Shown here one piece after another: positions 45,984 through 55,199 of a stretch of DNA of 64,000 bases. The notes under the pieces were generated by a model. That model saw only the letters and a list, made by a program, of their open reading frames with translations. It made no database searches and was not told the origin of the DNA. Numbering within the stretch: position 1 is the first letter of the stretch; each line of letters begins with the position of its first letter. The DNA lies in NCBI RefSeq assembly GCF_039831995.1, contig NZ_JBDOIO010000004.1, positions 1,178,001 through 1,242,000 on the forward strand. The letters run 5' to 3'. Made by a program: the position numbers and the translations under genes. The stretch comes from Paenibacillus pabuli. Its GTDB lineage: Bacteria > Bacillota > Bacilli > Paenibacillales > Paenibacillaceae.

Positions 45984-47273
45984 ATGAAAGCAGCTATTTC
46001 ATCAGCACCTAATTCAGCATCGACATCCATAAAAATGAATCGGCGGCTTATTGTACTGGGAACAATTATTGTACAAATGGGCCTTGGAACCATCTACACC
46101 TGGAGTTTATTTAATCAACCGCTGTCTGACCATTTCGGATGGGACGTCAGCTCGGTCGCGATAACTTTTTCAATCACAAGTTTTGCACTCGCATTTGCTA
46201 CGCTGTTTGCAGGCCGGCTGCAGGAACGATGGGGACTTCAGCGCCTGATTCGTATAGCGGGGATTGTGCTTGGTCTGGGACTTGTGCTCAGTTCTCAAGT
46301 TACTTCATTAACCCTGCTCTATATATTGGCAGGATTCGTGGTTGGATTCGCAGACGGGGCCGCTTATATTACGTCGTTATCCAACCTGATTAAATGGTTC
46401 CCGGAACGCAAAGGTCTCATCTCGGGTATTTCCGTTGGCGCATTTGGTACAGGAAGTCTGTTGTTTAAATATGTGAACTCGGCATTGATTGGCGCTGTAG
46501 GGCCTGCGCAGGCATTTATGTATTGGGGCATCATCGTCCTGGTCCTGATTGTGGCCGGATCTTTCCTGATTCGCGAAGCCGTTGTTCGTGAACAGGCTCC
46601 CGTTAGCAAGACCGAAGGGGCGAAGCAGGAAGTTACCCGTCATCAGTACACGGTAAAAGAAATGCTTCGGACGAAAGAAGCTTATATGTTGTTCGTTATT
46701 TTCTTCACGGCATGTATGAGCGGATTGTATCTGATCGGTATCGTCAAAGACATCGGCGTGCAGCTGGCAGGTCTTGACGTCGCTACCGCCGCGAATGCAG
46801 TAGCGATGGTTGCGATCTTCAATACGGCAGGTCGGATCATCCTGGGGGCCTTGTCGGACAAAGTAGGCCGGATGAAAGTCATTGCCGGGGCACTGCTGGT
46901 TACGGCAGCAGCGGTCATGACGCTAAGCCTCGTTCCACTGACCTACGGCGTGTTCTTCGCCTGCGTGGCTGCAGTTGCGTTCTGTTTCGGTGGTAACATT
47001 ACCGTCTTTCCGGCGATTGTCGCGGATTACTTCGGACTGAAAAATCAGAGCAAAAACTATGGTGTCATCTATCAGGGATTTGGAATTGGTGCCCTGGCCG
47101 GGTCCTTTATCAGTGCTCTGCTGGGCGGATTCCATCTGACGTTTATCGTTATTGCGATACTCTGTGCTGTCTCCCTGCTGCTCGCCTTGATGATTACACC
47201 TCCGGGTCAAAATCGTCGTACGCGTCAGCACGAAGGTCAAATGAGTCTCAAACCTTCATCCCGGGCAAGCTGA
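45984..47273 (+). CDS. MFS transporter of the oxalate/formate antiporter family (YhjX-like)
   Basis: A 429-residue protein with 12 predicted helices. 'LGTIYTWSLFNQPLSDHFGW', 'GFADGAAYITSLSNLIKWFPERKGLISG' and 'IYQGFGIGALAGSF' follow E. coli YhjX and other OFA transporters. The start is ATG 45984 with GGGGAG eight bases upstream; the frame runs on to 45936 but lacks a site. It is downstream of lytST with repeats that match the E. coli YpdB operator, so it probably handles pyruvate or a related carboxylate. Confidence 0.88.
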   Translation: MKAAISSAPNSASTSIKMNRRLIVLGTIIVQMGLGTIYTWSLFNQPLSDHFGWDVSSVAITFSITSFALAFATLFAGRLQERWGLQRLIRIAGIVLGLGLVLSSQVTSLTLLYILAGFVVGFADGAAYITSLSNLIKWFPERKGLISGISVGAFGTGSLLFKYVNSALIGAVGPAQAFMYWGIIVLVLIVAGSFLIREAVVREQAPVSKTEGAKQEVTRHQYTVKEMLRTKEAYMLFVIFFTACMSGLYLIGIVKDIGVQLAGLDVATAANAVAMVAIFNTAGRIILGALSDKVGRMKVIAGALLVTAAAVMTLSLVPLTYGVFFACVAAVAFCFGGNITVFPAIVADYFGLKNQSKNYGVIYQGFGIGALAGSFISALLGGFHLTFIVIAILCAVSLLLALMITPPGQNRRTRQHEGQMSLKPSSRAS

Positions 47274-47332
47274 GTTTATTCCGATTTCAAATATTTCGTG
47301 GTAGTTCATTTATATGTTAAATAAAAGTATGG

Positions 47333-47358
47333 CGGTCTCTGCGGAGGCCGTTTTTTTT
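47333..47358 (+). terminator. Rho-independent terminator of the transporter gene
   Basis: CGGTCTC (47333-47339) pairs with GAGGCCG (47344-47350) with one wobble, loop TGCG, followed by eight T. Confidence 0.9.
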
Positions 47359-47491
47359 GGATAGGGATAGGCAAAACTGCTGCCTGTACTTGGATTGCTC
47401 GGTGGCTGCGTGCATTGTATCCTGTGCTTCTGCTATACTCTAGGTGAATTGAAGGGCAACAACATCTGTTCGGATCTGGAGGAGGATTTCA

Positions 47492-47974
47492 ATGAACTTC
47501 GTCAAATATGCTGAACCTGATTTTGCAGATTATTATGCTCTGGTTTCCAATATGGAAGTCATGAAACAAATTACGGAACGTACTCTCCCCGAAGAAGAAG
47601 CGAAAGCGCAATTCCGGTCCATGCTGGATTATAATCTGGGCTCCAGCTGCGGATATTACCGGGTATCTGGTGCAGATGGAGCTGGGATGGCATACGCCAA
47701 ACTCATTCCGGATGAATCCGATCCGTCCCGGGCCGAGATGGGCTACATGGTTTTGCCTGAGTATTGGGGCCAAGGTCATGGCACATCCATTGCGGCGCGT
47801 CTCATTTTGAAAGCACAGGCGGCAAGAATGGGTGTGCTTTACGCGATTATAGATCCCTCCAACGAGGCATCCCGCCGAATATTGGTCAGACAGAACTTTG
47901 TTTCCACGTGGACAGGCGATATGGAAGGACTTCCCGGCGAGATTCTGGAATTGAACCTTCAAGTGCGGCGGTAA
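47492..47974 (+). CDS. GNAT-family N-acetyltransferase
   Basis: A 160-residue acetyltransferase of the RimJ/RimL-like type. The acetyl-CoA loop is seen in 'AEMGYMVLPEYWGQGHGTSIAARLI' (about 78-103), and 'DPSNEASRRILVRQNF' (about 122-137) is the usual beta5/alpha4 region. Substrate unknown. GGAGGAGG lies upstream of the ATG. It stands alone after the transporter terminator. Confidence 0.82.
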   Translation: MNFVKYAEPDFADYYALVSNMEVMKQITERTLPEEEAKAQFRSMLDYNLGSSCGYYRVSGADGAGMAYAKLIPDESDPSRAEMGYMVLPEYWGQGHGTSIAARLILKAQAARMGVLYAIIDPSNEASRRILVRQNFVSTWTGDMEGLPGEILELNLQVRR

Positions 47975-48088
47975 TGGATTAGCCCTGAAGGGTAATTACA
48001 AATATACATTCTACTGCATACCCTTGGTATGGGAGTTTGTCCCCAGGAACGATGTAGGATGCTACACAGAGATATGGAGGAGATGGAG

Positions 48089-49030
48089 ATGAGCAATACG
48101 GTAATGGAGCGTCTGAACGAATTGCTGCCGGAATGGTTGGAGACGAGTCGTCTGCATACAGGGCAGGGAAAGGTCGCTTCCTATATCCCGGAGTTGGTCA
48201 AAGCATCGCAGGATGAGCTGGGCATACATATTATGGACGCCGAAGGCAATCATGTATCTGCCGGAGATTGCGGTGTCCCCTTTACGATGCAGAGCATCTC
48301 CAAAGTGTTCACGCTTATTCTGGCCCTCATGGATCATGGGGAAGAAGCGGTTTTCTTTAATGTTGGAAAAGAACCTACTGGTGACGATTACAATTCGATG
48401 ATCAAGCTCGAACTTGTTGAACCAGGTATTCCGTTTAATCCGCTAATCAATGCGGGAGCCATAACGGTCTCCTCCCTGGTCGCCGGAGACTGCAAGGAAG
48501 AGAAGTCACGGCGTATTCTTGAGTTTTTCCGCAAGCTGGCGAACAATGATCGGCTGGACTATAACGAAGAGGTCTTCCGGTCCGAATCGGAAACAGGTCA
48601 CCTGAACCGTTCGCTGGCTTATTTTCTGAAGCATAATGGTGTAATCAAGGAAGATGTGGAAGATGTGCTCTGCGTCTATTTCCGTCACTGTTCAATTGAG
48701 GTGACTTGTGCGGATCTGGCCCGTATGGCTCTGGTGCTTGCCCATGATGGAACAGATCCGATCAATGGAAATGAGCTCATTCCACGTCGATATGTACAGA
48801 TTGCCAAAACATTCATGACCACCTGCGGTATGTATAACGCATCGGGCGAGTTCGCCATTGAGGTCGGTCTGCCTGCCAAGAGCGGTGTGTCCGGAGGAAT
48901 TATCACTCTTGTTCCTGGCCAGTTTGGCATTGGTCTTGTAGGACCGGCCCTGAATCGAAAAGGTAACAGCATTGCCGGTGTGCATTTGCTGGAGCGGCTT
49001 TCCAAGGAATTTGACTGGAGTCTTTTTTAG
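48089..49030 (+). CDS. glsA: Glutaminase
   Basis: Hydrolyses glutamine to glutamate and ammonia. The 313-residue protein has the serine-dependent beta-lactamase-like fold with catalytic 'FTMQSISKVFTL' (S-x-x-K, about 64-75), 'EPGIPFNPLINAGAI' (about 120-134) and 'KSGVSGGI' (about 270). The start is ATG 48089, eight bases after GGAGG (48076-48080). Upstream in-frame ATGs lack a fitting site. It is a single gene. Confidence 0.93.
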   Translation: MSNTVMERLNELLPEWLETSRLHTGQGKVASYIPELVKASQDELGIHIMDAEGNHVSAGDCGVPFTMQSISKVFTLILALMDHGEEAVFFNVGKEPTGDDYNSMIKLELVEPGIPFNPLINAGAITVSSLVAGDCKEEKSRRILEFFRKLANNDRLDYNEEVFRSESETGHLNRSLAYFLKHNGVIKEDVEDVLCVYFRHCSIEVTCADLARMALVLAHDGTDPINGNELIPRRYVQIAKTFMTTCGMYNASGEFAIEVGLPAKSGVSGGIITLVPGQFGIGLVGPALNRKGNSIAGVHLLERLSKEFDWSLF

Positions 49031-49284
49031 AGCTTTCCCCATATACCCATCAACATGGCCGATGAATCACATATCGGTCATTTTGCTTCCTTGGGACGAA
49101 GTCAGCTCCGGCGAAGATAGGTGTTTGGCTGCTTCAGAGAGCCTTATTGGAAGTCTAGGAAAACGGTCCTGCATGCCTGGAATAGGCTGCATCTATCGCG
49201 GAATATTCGCTAATGAGAGTTTGCAAAGTGAATAGTCCCTATTGCCGATATAAGACGGAACGTTGGAATTCGTTTTCTGCTGCG

Positions 49285-49626
49285 TCATTCGTTCGCCAGT
49301 GTCACATTGGTAATCAGATTCATCTGAATGTCCCGGGTCCCATTTGGCGTCAGCAGCCTGAGAGTACGGACAGAAGGATCCAGCTTCAGCACCTGTCCGG
49401 TAAACCGGATATCGTCATGTTCATGGAACAGGGTAATGGTCACTGCATCTCCAAGCACCATTGAATTGCTGAGCAAACGGGACATTTCTTCCGCTGCCTG
49501 AGCATCCAGAGATGGACGAGTACGAGGAGCAAGCTGTTCCTGATGAAGAATGTATGCTTCCCGATGCTCGGGAAGCATCATGCGGGAAGATTCGAAAAGT
49601 CCATTTTGCTGTAATTTTTTACTCAT
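49285..49626 (-). CDS. YolD-like family protein
   Basis: A 113-residue member of the YolD family. Such proteins are often paired with Y-family polymerases and proposed to act in the SOS response. 'MLPEHREAYILHQEQ' and 'VTITLFHEHDDIRFTGQVLKLD' are typical. The start overlaps the uvrX stop by four bases, so the two are translated together. Confidence 0.85.
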   Translation of the reverse strand: MSKKLQQNGLFESSRMMLPEHREAYILHQEQLAPRTRPSLDAQAAEEMSRLLSNSMVLGDAVTITLFHEHDDIRFTGQVLKLDPSVRTLRLLTPNGTRDIQMNLITNVTLANE

Positions 49627-50867
49627 TTGTAATGACCTCCAATTTTATGGGAACGATCTTGTGCCAGTGCAGAAGAGCAGAGCGAGGAAGCCCGCATGAT
49701 GGCGGTGTCTCCGAACTTGCGCTTGATGTCATCTGTGGCACGTTCCAGTTCTCTTTTGCGCTCACGATCATCGAACCAGGACAGCTGCACTTCGGAATCA
49801 GGCACCAGTCCAGTCAGTGAGACGCTGATGCGGCGGATGGGTAATCCGTCCCAATGGCGGAGGAAGAGTGCCGCGGCCGCATCGTATACTTCATCCGTAA
49901 TGTTGGTTGGCTCGTTCACCTTCATCTGGCGTGAGAAGCCGGTTGGGCGGTCGTAATCCTGTCCTCGACATCCTACGGAGACAACGTTACCCATCAGTGA
50001 TTTGTCCCGGGAACGTCGGCAGACGAGCTCAGCCAGCTCAAGCAAGACAACCTTGATTTCTTCCCAGGACTCGTAATCTCTGGGAAGCGTCATCTGATGG
50101 CCGATGCCCTGCTGTTGATGTGTGTATGTCCCGGGTTTCACGGGGGAATCGTCAATGCCGCGGGCAATGCGCCACAATACTTCACCATTTACTCCCCAGC
50201 GTTCCCTCAGTTTGGACAGCGGCGTCTGTGCCAGATCACCAATCGTGTGAATACCCATGTTATAGAGATGTTTCCCCATCCGGGAACCGACCATGAACAT
50301 CTCCCGGACAGGTTTGGTCCAGATGGTTTTCTCCATGTCCTTGCGATTCAGGACACAGATGCCGCCGGGTTCTTTTTTGGCATATAAGTCACAGGCCATT
50401 TTGCTCACCACTTTGGTATCACTGATGCCAATCCGAATGTATACGCCCGTCTCCTCCATGACTCTGGATTGAATACTACGGGCAATCGTCTCCGGACTGC
50501 CGAACAGGTCCAGGCTTCCGGTGACATCGAGAAACTGCTCATCAATGCTGTAGGGCTCAACAAGGTCTGTGTAGGACTGAAGAATCCGGGTAATGTGCAG
50601 GGATACACGAATGTACTCCGCCATCCGGGGGCGAATGACGACAACGTCCGGGCATTTGGCAAGGGCTTCACCCAGTCGCTCAGCCGTGGTAATTCCATAA
50701 GACTTGGCGAGAGGGCAGGCCGCAAGAATGATGCCCGAACGGCGTGCCGGATCTCCCGCTACGACGAGGGGACGGTCTTGGTATTCGGGATGTGCCGATT
50801 TCTCCACACTGGCATAGAATGACTGGCAGTCTGCGAGCATAATGACGCGTCCATCTTTGCGGGACAT
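49623..50867 (-). CDS. uvrX: Y-family DNA polymerase, UvrX/YqjW type
   Basis: A 414-residue translesion polymerase (ImpB/MucB/SamB). 'MLADCQSFYASVEKSAHP' supplies the first catalytic Asp (about 12), and 'PYSIDEQFLDVTG' (about 103-115) the Asp-Glu pair. A helix-hairpin-helix region lies near 190-230 and the little-finger domain at about 245-350. The start at 50867 is seven bases after AAAGGAGAG. A LexA-type box overlaps the presumed transcription start, so the operon with yolD is likely damage-inducible. Confidence 0.92.
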   Translation of the reverse strand: MSRKDGRVIMLADCQSFYASVEKSAHPEYQDRPLVVAGDPARRSGIILAACPLAKSYGITTAERLGEALAKCPDVVVIRPRMAEYIRVSLHITRILQSYTDLVEPYSIDEQFLDVTGSLDLFGSPETIARSIQSRVMEETGVYIRIGISDTKVVSKMACDLYAKKEPGGICVLNRKDMEKTIWTKPVREMFMVGSRMGKHLYNMGIHTIGDLAQTPLSKLRERWGVNGEVLWRIARGIDDSPVKPGTYTHQQQGIGHQMTLPRDYESWEEIKVVLLELAELVCRRSRDKSLMGNVVSVGCRGQDYDRPTGFSRQMKVNEPTNITDEVYDAAAALFLRHWDGLPIRRISVSLTGLVPDSEVQLSWFDDRERKRELERATDDIKRKFGDTAIMRASSLCSSALAQDRSHKIGGHYK

Positions 50868-50958
50868 AACAGGTCTCTCCTTTGTTTCATGATTCGGCTG
50901 TTCACGAACAGACAGAGCTATTCAGCCGCATGTTTTTTTTACAGTTTATTCACAGTAC

Positions 50959-50972
50959 GGAACAAGTGTTCC
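50959..50972 (-). promoter_or_regulatory. LexA (SOS) operator
   Basis: GGAACAAGTGTTCC is a palindrome with the core GAAC-N4-GTTC of Gram-positive LexA boxes (consensus CGAACNNNNGTTCG); only the outermost base pair differs. It lies 92 bases upstream of uvrX and about 10 bases downstream of its -10 box. Confidence 0.78.
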
Positions 50973-50981
50973 TGTTTTATA

Positions 50982-51010
50982 AGCATATCCCGAATGTTAA
51001 AAAGCAGCAA
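50982..51010 (-). promoter_or_regulatory. Sigma-A promoter of uvrX-yolD
   Basis: On the minus strand TTGCTG (51010-51005) and TATGCT (50987-50982) are separated by exactly 17 bp. The LexA box would cover the start site. Confidence 0.55.
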
Positions 51011-51188
51011 CCGGAATTATTTTGCAAATTGGACACAATTATGGAATACGAATAATAGAGTCAGAATTTAGGAAATAAGATGTGCTTTTTTACATTTCAT
51101 GTAAGAGATTCGTGACTTCAGGGTGATGACTCGGTGTTCATTTGGTTTTTTGTAAAAGTAATATAAATGGGCACGGTCCTATAAGGGG

Positions 51189-51206
51189 GGACTGATGTCC
51201 TTTTTT
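51189..51206 (+). terminator. Weak terminator-like hairpin
   Basis: GGAC-TGAT-GTCC followed by six T. The stem is only four GC-rich pairs plus wobble pairs. It could act as a leader attenuator. Confidence 0.35.
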
Positions 51207-51437
51207 GCTTTTCTGCACTTTTCAGAAAACCTTGACAGGCCGCGGGTTTTCACTGATGCGTTATCGGACTATAGTATCAATTTTGTAATCTTTATGGTTA
51301 ATACTGTAAAAAAGACCGCAACTTTAACATATTACTCGCGTTTAAAGGGGTAAGCGTTCAAGCAGAAACAGCTGCTGCACACCGCGTTGCATATAACAAT
51401 AACGGGTAGAGAACTGCAACAGGTTAAGGAGTTTACA

Positions 51438-51596
51438 ATGAGGTTTTATCCATCTCAAATGGTATTCATGAAGCTGATAAGTCAGACTGGCTTTGAATGC
51501 AAGTTCATGGTCATTTTTACGAATTATGGGCAGAATGTTGCATTTCACGTTTGCTTCCATCAGCCTAGTTACAAAAGCGGAGTCTTGGCGCTATAG
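51438..51596 (+). CDS. Possible small protein (52 residues), uncertain
   Basis: The frame starts at ATG 51438, six bases after a good AAGGAG site. It encodes a small protein with a central hydrophobic stretch ('FECKFMVIFTNYGQNVAFHV') and no recognised family. It lies in the leader of the exopolysaccharide operon. It may be spurious. Confidence 0.25.
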   Translation: MRFYPSQMVFMKLISQTGFECKFMVIFTNYGQNVAFHVCFHQPSYKSGVLAL

Positions 51597-51728
51597 TGAG
51601 AACACACCGCTGGCATCTCTACCCGAAGCGGACATCCAAGCAGTATGAATGGCTGCATGCCTGTTATTTCAGATTCCGAACGACAAAACAGGCAGGATGC
51701 ATAATAGAGAGGTGAGCAATTAGGAGCC

Positions 51729-53954
51729 ATGAGCAGACGAAGACGAAAGCGCTGGATGTTGACGATGTTGACGGGAGCCGTTGTACTGACCGGCGGAATA
51801 TTAGCCGGCTGGCACTACATGCAGCCCCAGCTCGTTACCTACACAGCGGAGAATGGCACGGAGATGAAATTCAAGACCGAGGGAGACCGGTTCATGGAGT
51901 ATGGGCCGGATGGAACATGGAGGGAGATGTTCGTTAAGGGCGTCAATCTGGGTGCAACTTCGCCGGGATATTATCCGGGAGAATTTCCCCTGACCGAAGA
52001 GGATTACCTAAGGTGGTTCCAGCAGATTCAGGAGATGGGGGCCAATGTCATACGGGTATATACGGTCCACGAACCAATTTTTTACTCTGCATTGGTCGAT
52101 TATAACCGTGGCCGGGAGCAACCGTTATATTTTATACAGGGTATATGGTCGCCGGAAGAAGAGTTGATTGAGAAGCAGGATGCCTTTGCCGATCACATTG
52201 AACAGACGTTCAAGCAGGAGATCGAAAAAGCGGTATCGGCGGTATACGGGGATGCGGATATTCCTGAAAAGGCCGGAGCTTCCAGCGGCAAGTACAAGAA
52301 GAATGCAGGTAAATATTTGATGGCTTGGCATGTTGGCACCGAGTGGGATCCCACGATGGTAGACAACACGAATGAAAAACATCCCGATGTTCCGCAATAC
52401 AAGGGCGTTCATTTTTCCGGGACAGCAGATGCCTCACCTTTCGAGAACTGGCTAGCCGAGCTGCTGGACTACACGGCCGTTCTGGAGAAGAAATATGGAT
52501 GGGAACATCCAATGACCTTCACCAATTGGGTGACCACCGATGTGTTGGAACATCCAGGCGAACCCTTGTATGAGGAAGACCTCGTCAGTGTGGATGCCCG
52601 TCATATTCAGCCGGAGGAATGGCAGGGAGGATATTTTGCAGCCTACCATGTGTATCCCTACTATCCGGATTTGTTCCATACGGACCAGACCCTTCAAACG
52701 ATCAAGGATGCAAACGGCGAGTACAACACGTACAAAAGCTATTTACGCAAGCTTAAAGCCGAGTATCCCGATATGCCTGTAATGGTTACAGAGTATGGTG
52801 TACCTTCTTCCCTGGGGATCTCTCATCTTGGTATGGGAGGAAGGGATCAGGGTGGACATAACGAGGCCGAACAAGGTGCCATCGACGCTTCACTGACTCA
52901 GGATATCTATGACGAAGGGTATGCGGGAGCAATATTGTTCATGTGGCAGGATGAATGGTTCAAGAAAACCTGGAACACGATGCCTTTTGAAATTCCGGCT
53001 GATCGGCGGGCCTATTGGCTAAACGTGCTGACCAACGAGAAAATGTTTGGTCTGCTCGCCATGGACCCGGGCAAACAGGAACAGCTGACCATCGACGGGA
53101 AACTGGATGACTGGGCTGCGCTGAACGAAGAAGAGGTTACGGTATGGCAGGGGAAGGTGGATGGCATTCAGGAAATGAAGCTAACCCATGATGAGGCCTA
53201 TCTCTACATCGGCATGATGCTGGATCAGCCGTTTGACCCTGATAAAACCGTACTCCATATCGGGACGGATACGCTGGCAGGCGGCAATCAGCCTGGCGAG
53301 CGGCTTCCGAAACGAACGCTAAGTGACGGCCTCGAAACGGTCATCACGCTGGGACAGGATGACGAATCCCAGGTGGAGATCGCCAAGGATTATGATTTTA
53401 ACCAGCGTCTGTACGGCAAGGAAGGATACAATATGCTGCCGGACAAGCAAGCCGATTCCGCCGATCCGTTTCATCCATGGAACTTGGCAGTCAGCTTGAG
53501 GATGACGCCGCCGGATACCCGGTCCGCTCATCCGTTTATGAATGAGAAGGTGGGCATCCTGAAGCGAGGAACAACGGCTCCCGGACAGTCCGATACCGAT
53601 TCCTTGACCACCTGGCAGTATGACGGCAATCAGGTGGAGATACGGATTCCTTGGATGCTGCTTGGGTTTGGTGACCCAAGTTCACTGCAAGTGATCGATT
53701 ACGGACCACTGCAGGATGGACGGGAGTTTAAGACGGTGACGACCGAAGGCATAACGCTGGTTCCATGGTTAATGGACCGATCGACTGGCAGCGTAGCCTG
53801 GCCTGCGGGCGATCAGATCACGCTGGATCTGAAAACCTTGCCCGTGTATAGCTGGCAGCCGTGGGAACAGGTGAAATACAGTGAACGACTGAAGCTGAGT
53901 TACGAAGAAATGAAGAAAGTCTTTGAACAAATTCCAAGTTCTCAGATGAATTAA
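51729..53954 (+). CDS. Membrane-anchored glycosidase-like TIM-barrel protein with C-terminal CBM9-like domain
   Basis: A 741-residue protein with a basic N-terminus (Arg-Arg-Arg-Arg-Lys) and one uncleaved or signal helix (about 9-28), so the bulk is outside the cell. The clan-A-like TIM barrel (about 65-430) shows 'VKGVNLGATSPGYYPGEF', 'MGANVIRVYTVHEP', 'AWHVGTEWDP' (Glu about 203) and 'MVTEYGVPSS' (Glu about 358), a pair suited as acid/base and nucleophile. The C-terminal part (about 455-700) starts 'LTIDGKLDDWAAL' and looks like a CBM9/DOMON sandwich. It is the first gene of a six-gene operon and probably trims or releases the polymer. Ribosome site GAGGTGA or AGGAG upstream. Confidence 0.75.
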   Translation: MSRRRRKRWMLTMLTGAVVLTGGILAGWHYMQPQLVTYTAENGTEMKFKTEGDRFMEYGPDGTWREMFVKGVNLGATSPGYYPGEFPLTEEDYLRWFQQIQEMGANVIRVYTVHEPIFYSALVDYNRGREQPLYFIQGIWSPEEELIEKQDAFADHIEQTFKQEIEKAVSAVYGDADIPEKAGASSGKYKKNAGKYLMAWHVGTEWDPTMVDNTNEKHPDVPQYKGVHFSGTADASPFENWLAELLDYTAVLEKKYGWEHPMTFTNWVTTDVLEHPGEPLYEEDLVSVDARHIQPEEWQGGYFAAYHVYPYYPDLFHTDQTLQTIKDANGEYNTYKSYLRKLKAEYPDMPVMVTEYGVPSSLGISHLGMGGRDQGGHNEAEQGAIDASLTQDIYDEGYAGAILFMWQDEWFKKTWNTMPFEIPADRRAYWLNVLTNEKMFGLLAMDPGKQEQLTIDGKLDDWAALNEEEVTVWQGKVDGIQEMKLTHDEAYLYIGMMLDQPFDPDKTVLHIGTDTLAGGNQPGERLPKRTLSDGLETVITLGQDDESQVEIAKDYDFNQRLYGKEGYNMLPDKQADSADPFHPWNLAVSLRMTPPDTRSAHPFMNEKVGILKRGTTAPGQSDTDSLTTWQYDGNQVEIRIPWMLLGFGDPSSLQVIDYGPLQDGREFKTVTTEGITLVPWLMDRSTGSVAWPAGDQITLDLKTLPVYSWQPWEQVKYSERLKLSYEEMKKVFEQIPSSQMN

Positions 53955-53980
53955 ATGAGTATGAAGGAGGACCTTTTCAC

Positions 53981-55189
53981 ATGTTTGCGAGTTTGGCTTT
54001 GGCCTATCTATTTCTATACATCTGTATAGCGCTTGTCGCTCTGGGTGTGATCCTGCTGTTTGCCATGAAAGTGTCCCATAACGGCAGACGGCGCAAGATT
54101 GAATTTTACAAACAGAAGCAGCGGGATTACTTCACGTACCTGCAAACGGCACTGACTGAAAATCGTCCGCTGAGATTGCCGCCAGGCAAACTGGCTCCAG
54201 TGGAACGACAGGTGATCCAGAGCAAGCTTATTGAATGGATTGATCAATTCAAAGGAGAGTACCGGGACAAATTGATTGCACTCTGCCGTGAGGCAGGATT
54301 CGTAGAGCATGATTTGAAAGAACTGGGCCGGCTGCGTTATGGCCGGCAGATCGATGCAGCTTATCGATTGGGCGGCATGCGCTGTCCCGAAGCTGTTCCG
54401 GGCTTGATGGCATTGCTCAAGGATGAGAAGCCTGGACCCATGGCGTTCGTGATTGGACGTTCCATTGCGAGGAGCACAACGCGTCAGGGTGAATTGAAGG
54501 ACATGCTTGAAGTTTTATTGACTAAAGGAAAATCGATTCATCATCTGGCTGCGGACATTTTGCTTGAGACCAGCCTGGATACGAGCAGACTGCTGATTGA
54601 GCTGCTGGAAGACCGCAATCCTGATTTTGTAAAGGTTGGACTTGTCGCCATGTGGGGACAAGCCGTACCGGAGGTCATGCCGGCACTCGATCGATTGGTC
54701 GGTGCAGAGCATCAGGATGTACGGGCAGAAGCGGTGAAGCTGTATCTGAGTGCAAGTCCGGCACTTCAGGATGAGACGATTCTGAAGCTGATGAAGGATG
54801 CCGACCCGGAAGTGCGGGCAGAAGTGGTTCAGGCGCTTGGTTCGAAGCATGCGGCAGGCAGTATTCCGCTGCTGCGCAAAGCGCTGCGTGATGAAGACTG
54901 GCGAGTGCGCTATAACAGTGCAGAAAGTTTGAGCAAGCTGGGGGAACCCGGATTCGAAGCTTTATGTCAGGCAGCGGTACAAGGTACCGGTGTTGAGCGT
55001 GAAATTGCAATGCAGCAGATCGAGAGCACAATGAAGCAATCGGGAGCCGATCACAAAGCGGTAGACCAGATGATTGTGCATAACAAGAGAAGGCTGCTCT
55101 ATGACCAATATTTTGCCCCTGTGCCGGGTAACCGAACAACGAAGAGACGCACCGGTGTGGCTGCGGTAGGAGGGGATTACACTGCTTAG
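53981..55189 (+). CDS. Membrane-anchored HEAT-repeat protein
   Basis: A 402-residue protein with an N-terminal transmembrane helix (about 5-29) followed by a basic stretch (GRRRK). The rest is helical repeats (about 100-350), including 'DPEVRAEVVQALGSKHAAGSIPLLRKALRDEDWRVRYNSAESL', read in parts, which is the HEAT/PBS-lyase pattern. It is a probable scaffold on the inner face of the membrane for the adjacent synthase. AAGGAGG precedes the ATG. Its last eight bases may overlap the start of the GT2 gene. Confidence 0.82.
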   Translation: MFASLALAYLFLYICIALVALGVILLFAMKVSHNGRRRKIEFYKQKQRDYFTYLQTALTENRPLRLPPGKLAPVERQVIQSKLIEWIDQFKGEYRDKLIALCREAGFVEHDLKELGRLRYGRQIDAAYRLGGMRCPEAVPGLMALLKDEKPGPMAFVIGRSIARSTTRQGELKDMLEVLLTKGKSIHHLAADILLETSLDTSRLLIELLEDRNPDFVKVGLVAMWGQAVPEVMPALDRLVGAEHQDVRAEAVKLYLSASPALQDETILKLMKDADPEVRAEVVQALGSKHAAGSIPLLRKALRDEDWRVRYNSAESLSKLGEPGFEALCQAAVQGTGVEREIAMQQIESTMKQSGADHKAVDQMIVHNKRRLLYDQYFAPVPGNRTTKRRTGVAAVGGDYTA

Positions 55190-55199
55190 GGATCTGTTA

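Larger units (their letters stand above)
51011..51728. other. Long leader/intergenic region before the exopolysaccharide operon
   Basis: About 720 bp, AT-rich. It contains a short hairpin with a T-run (51189-51206), a perfect TTTTCTG/CAGAAAA stem (51209-51229), an isolated TTGACA (51232-51237) without a matching -10, and one possible small frame (51438-51596). No known riboswitch pattern was recognised. Confidence 0.5.

Noticed and set aside
49053..49081. Hairpin after glsA as a terminator
   Set aside because: The 7-bp stem has a mismatch and is followed by only four T.
50902..50915. CTGTTC/GAACAG inverted repeat as a second LexA box
   Set aside because: The half-sites are in the reverse order (GTTC then GAAC), which is not the LexA arrangement.
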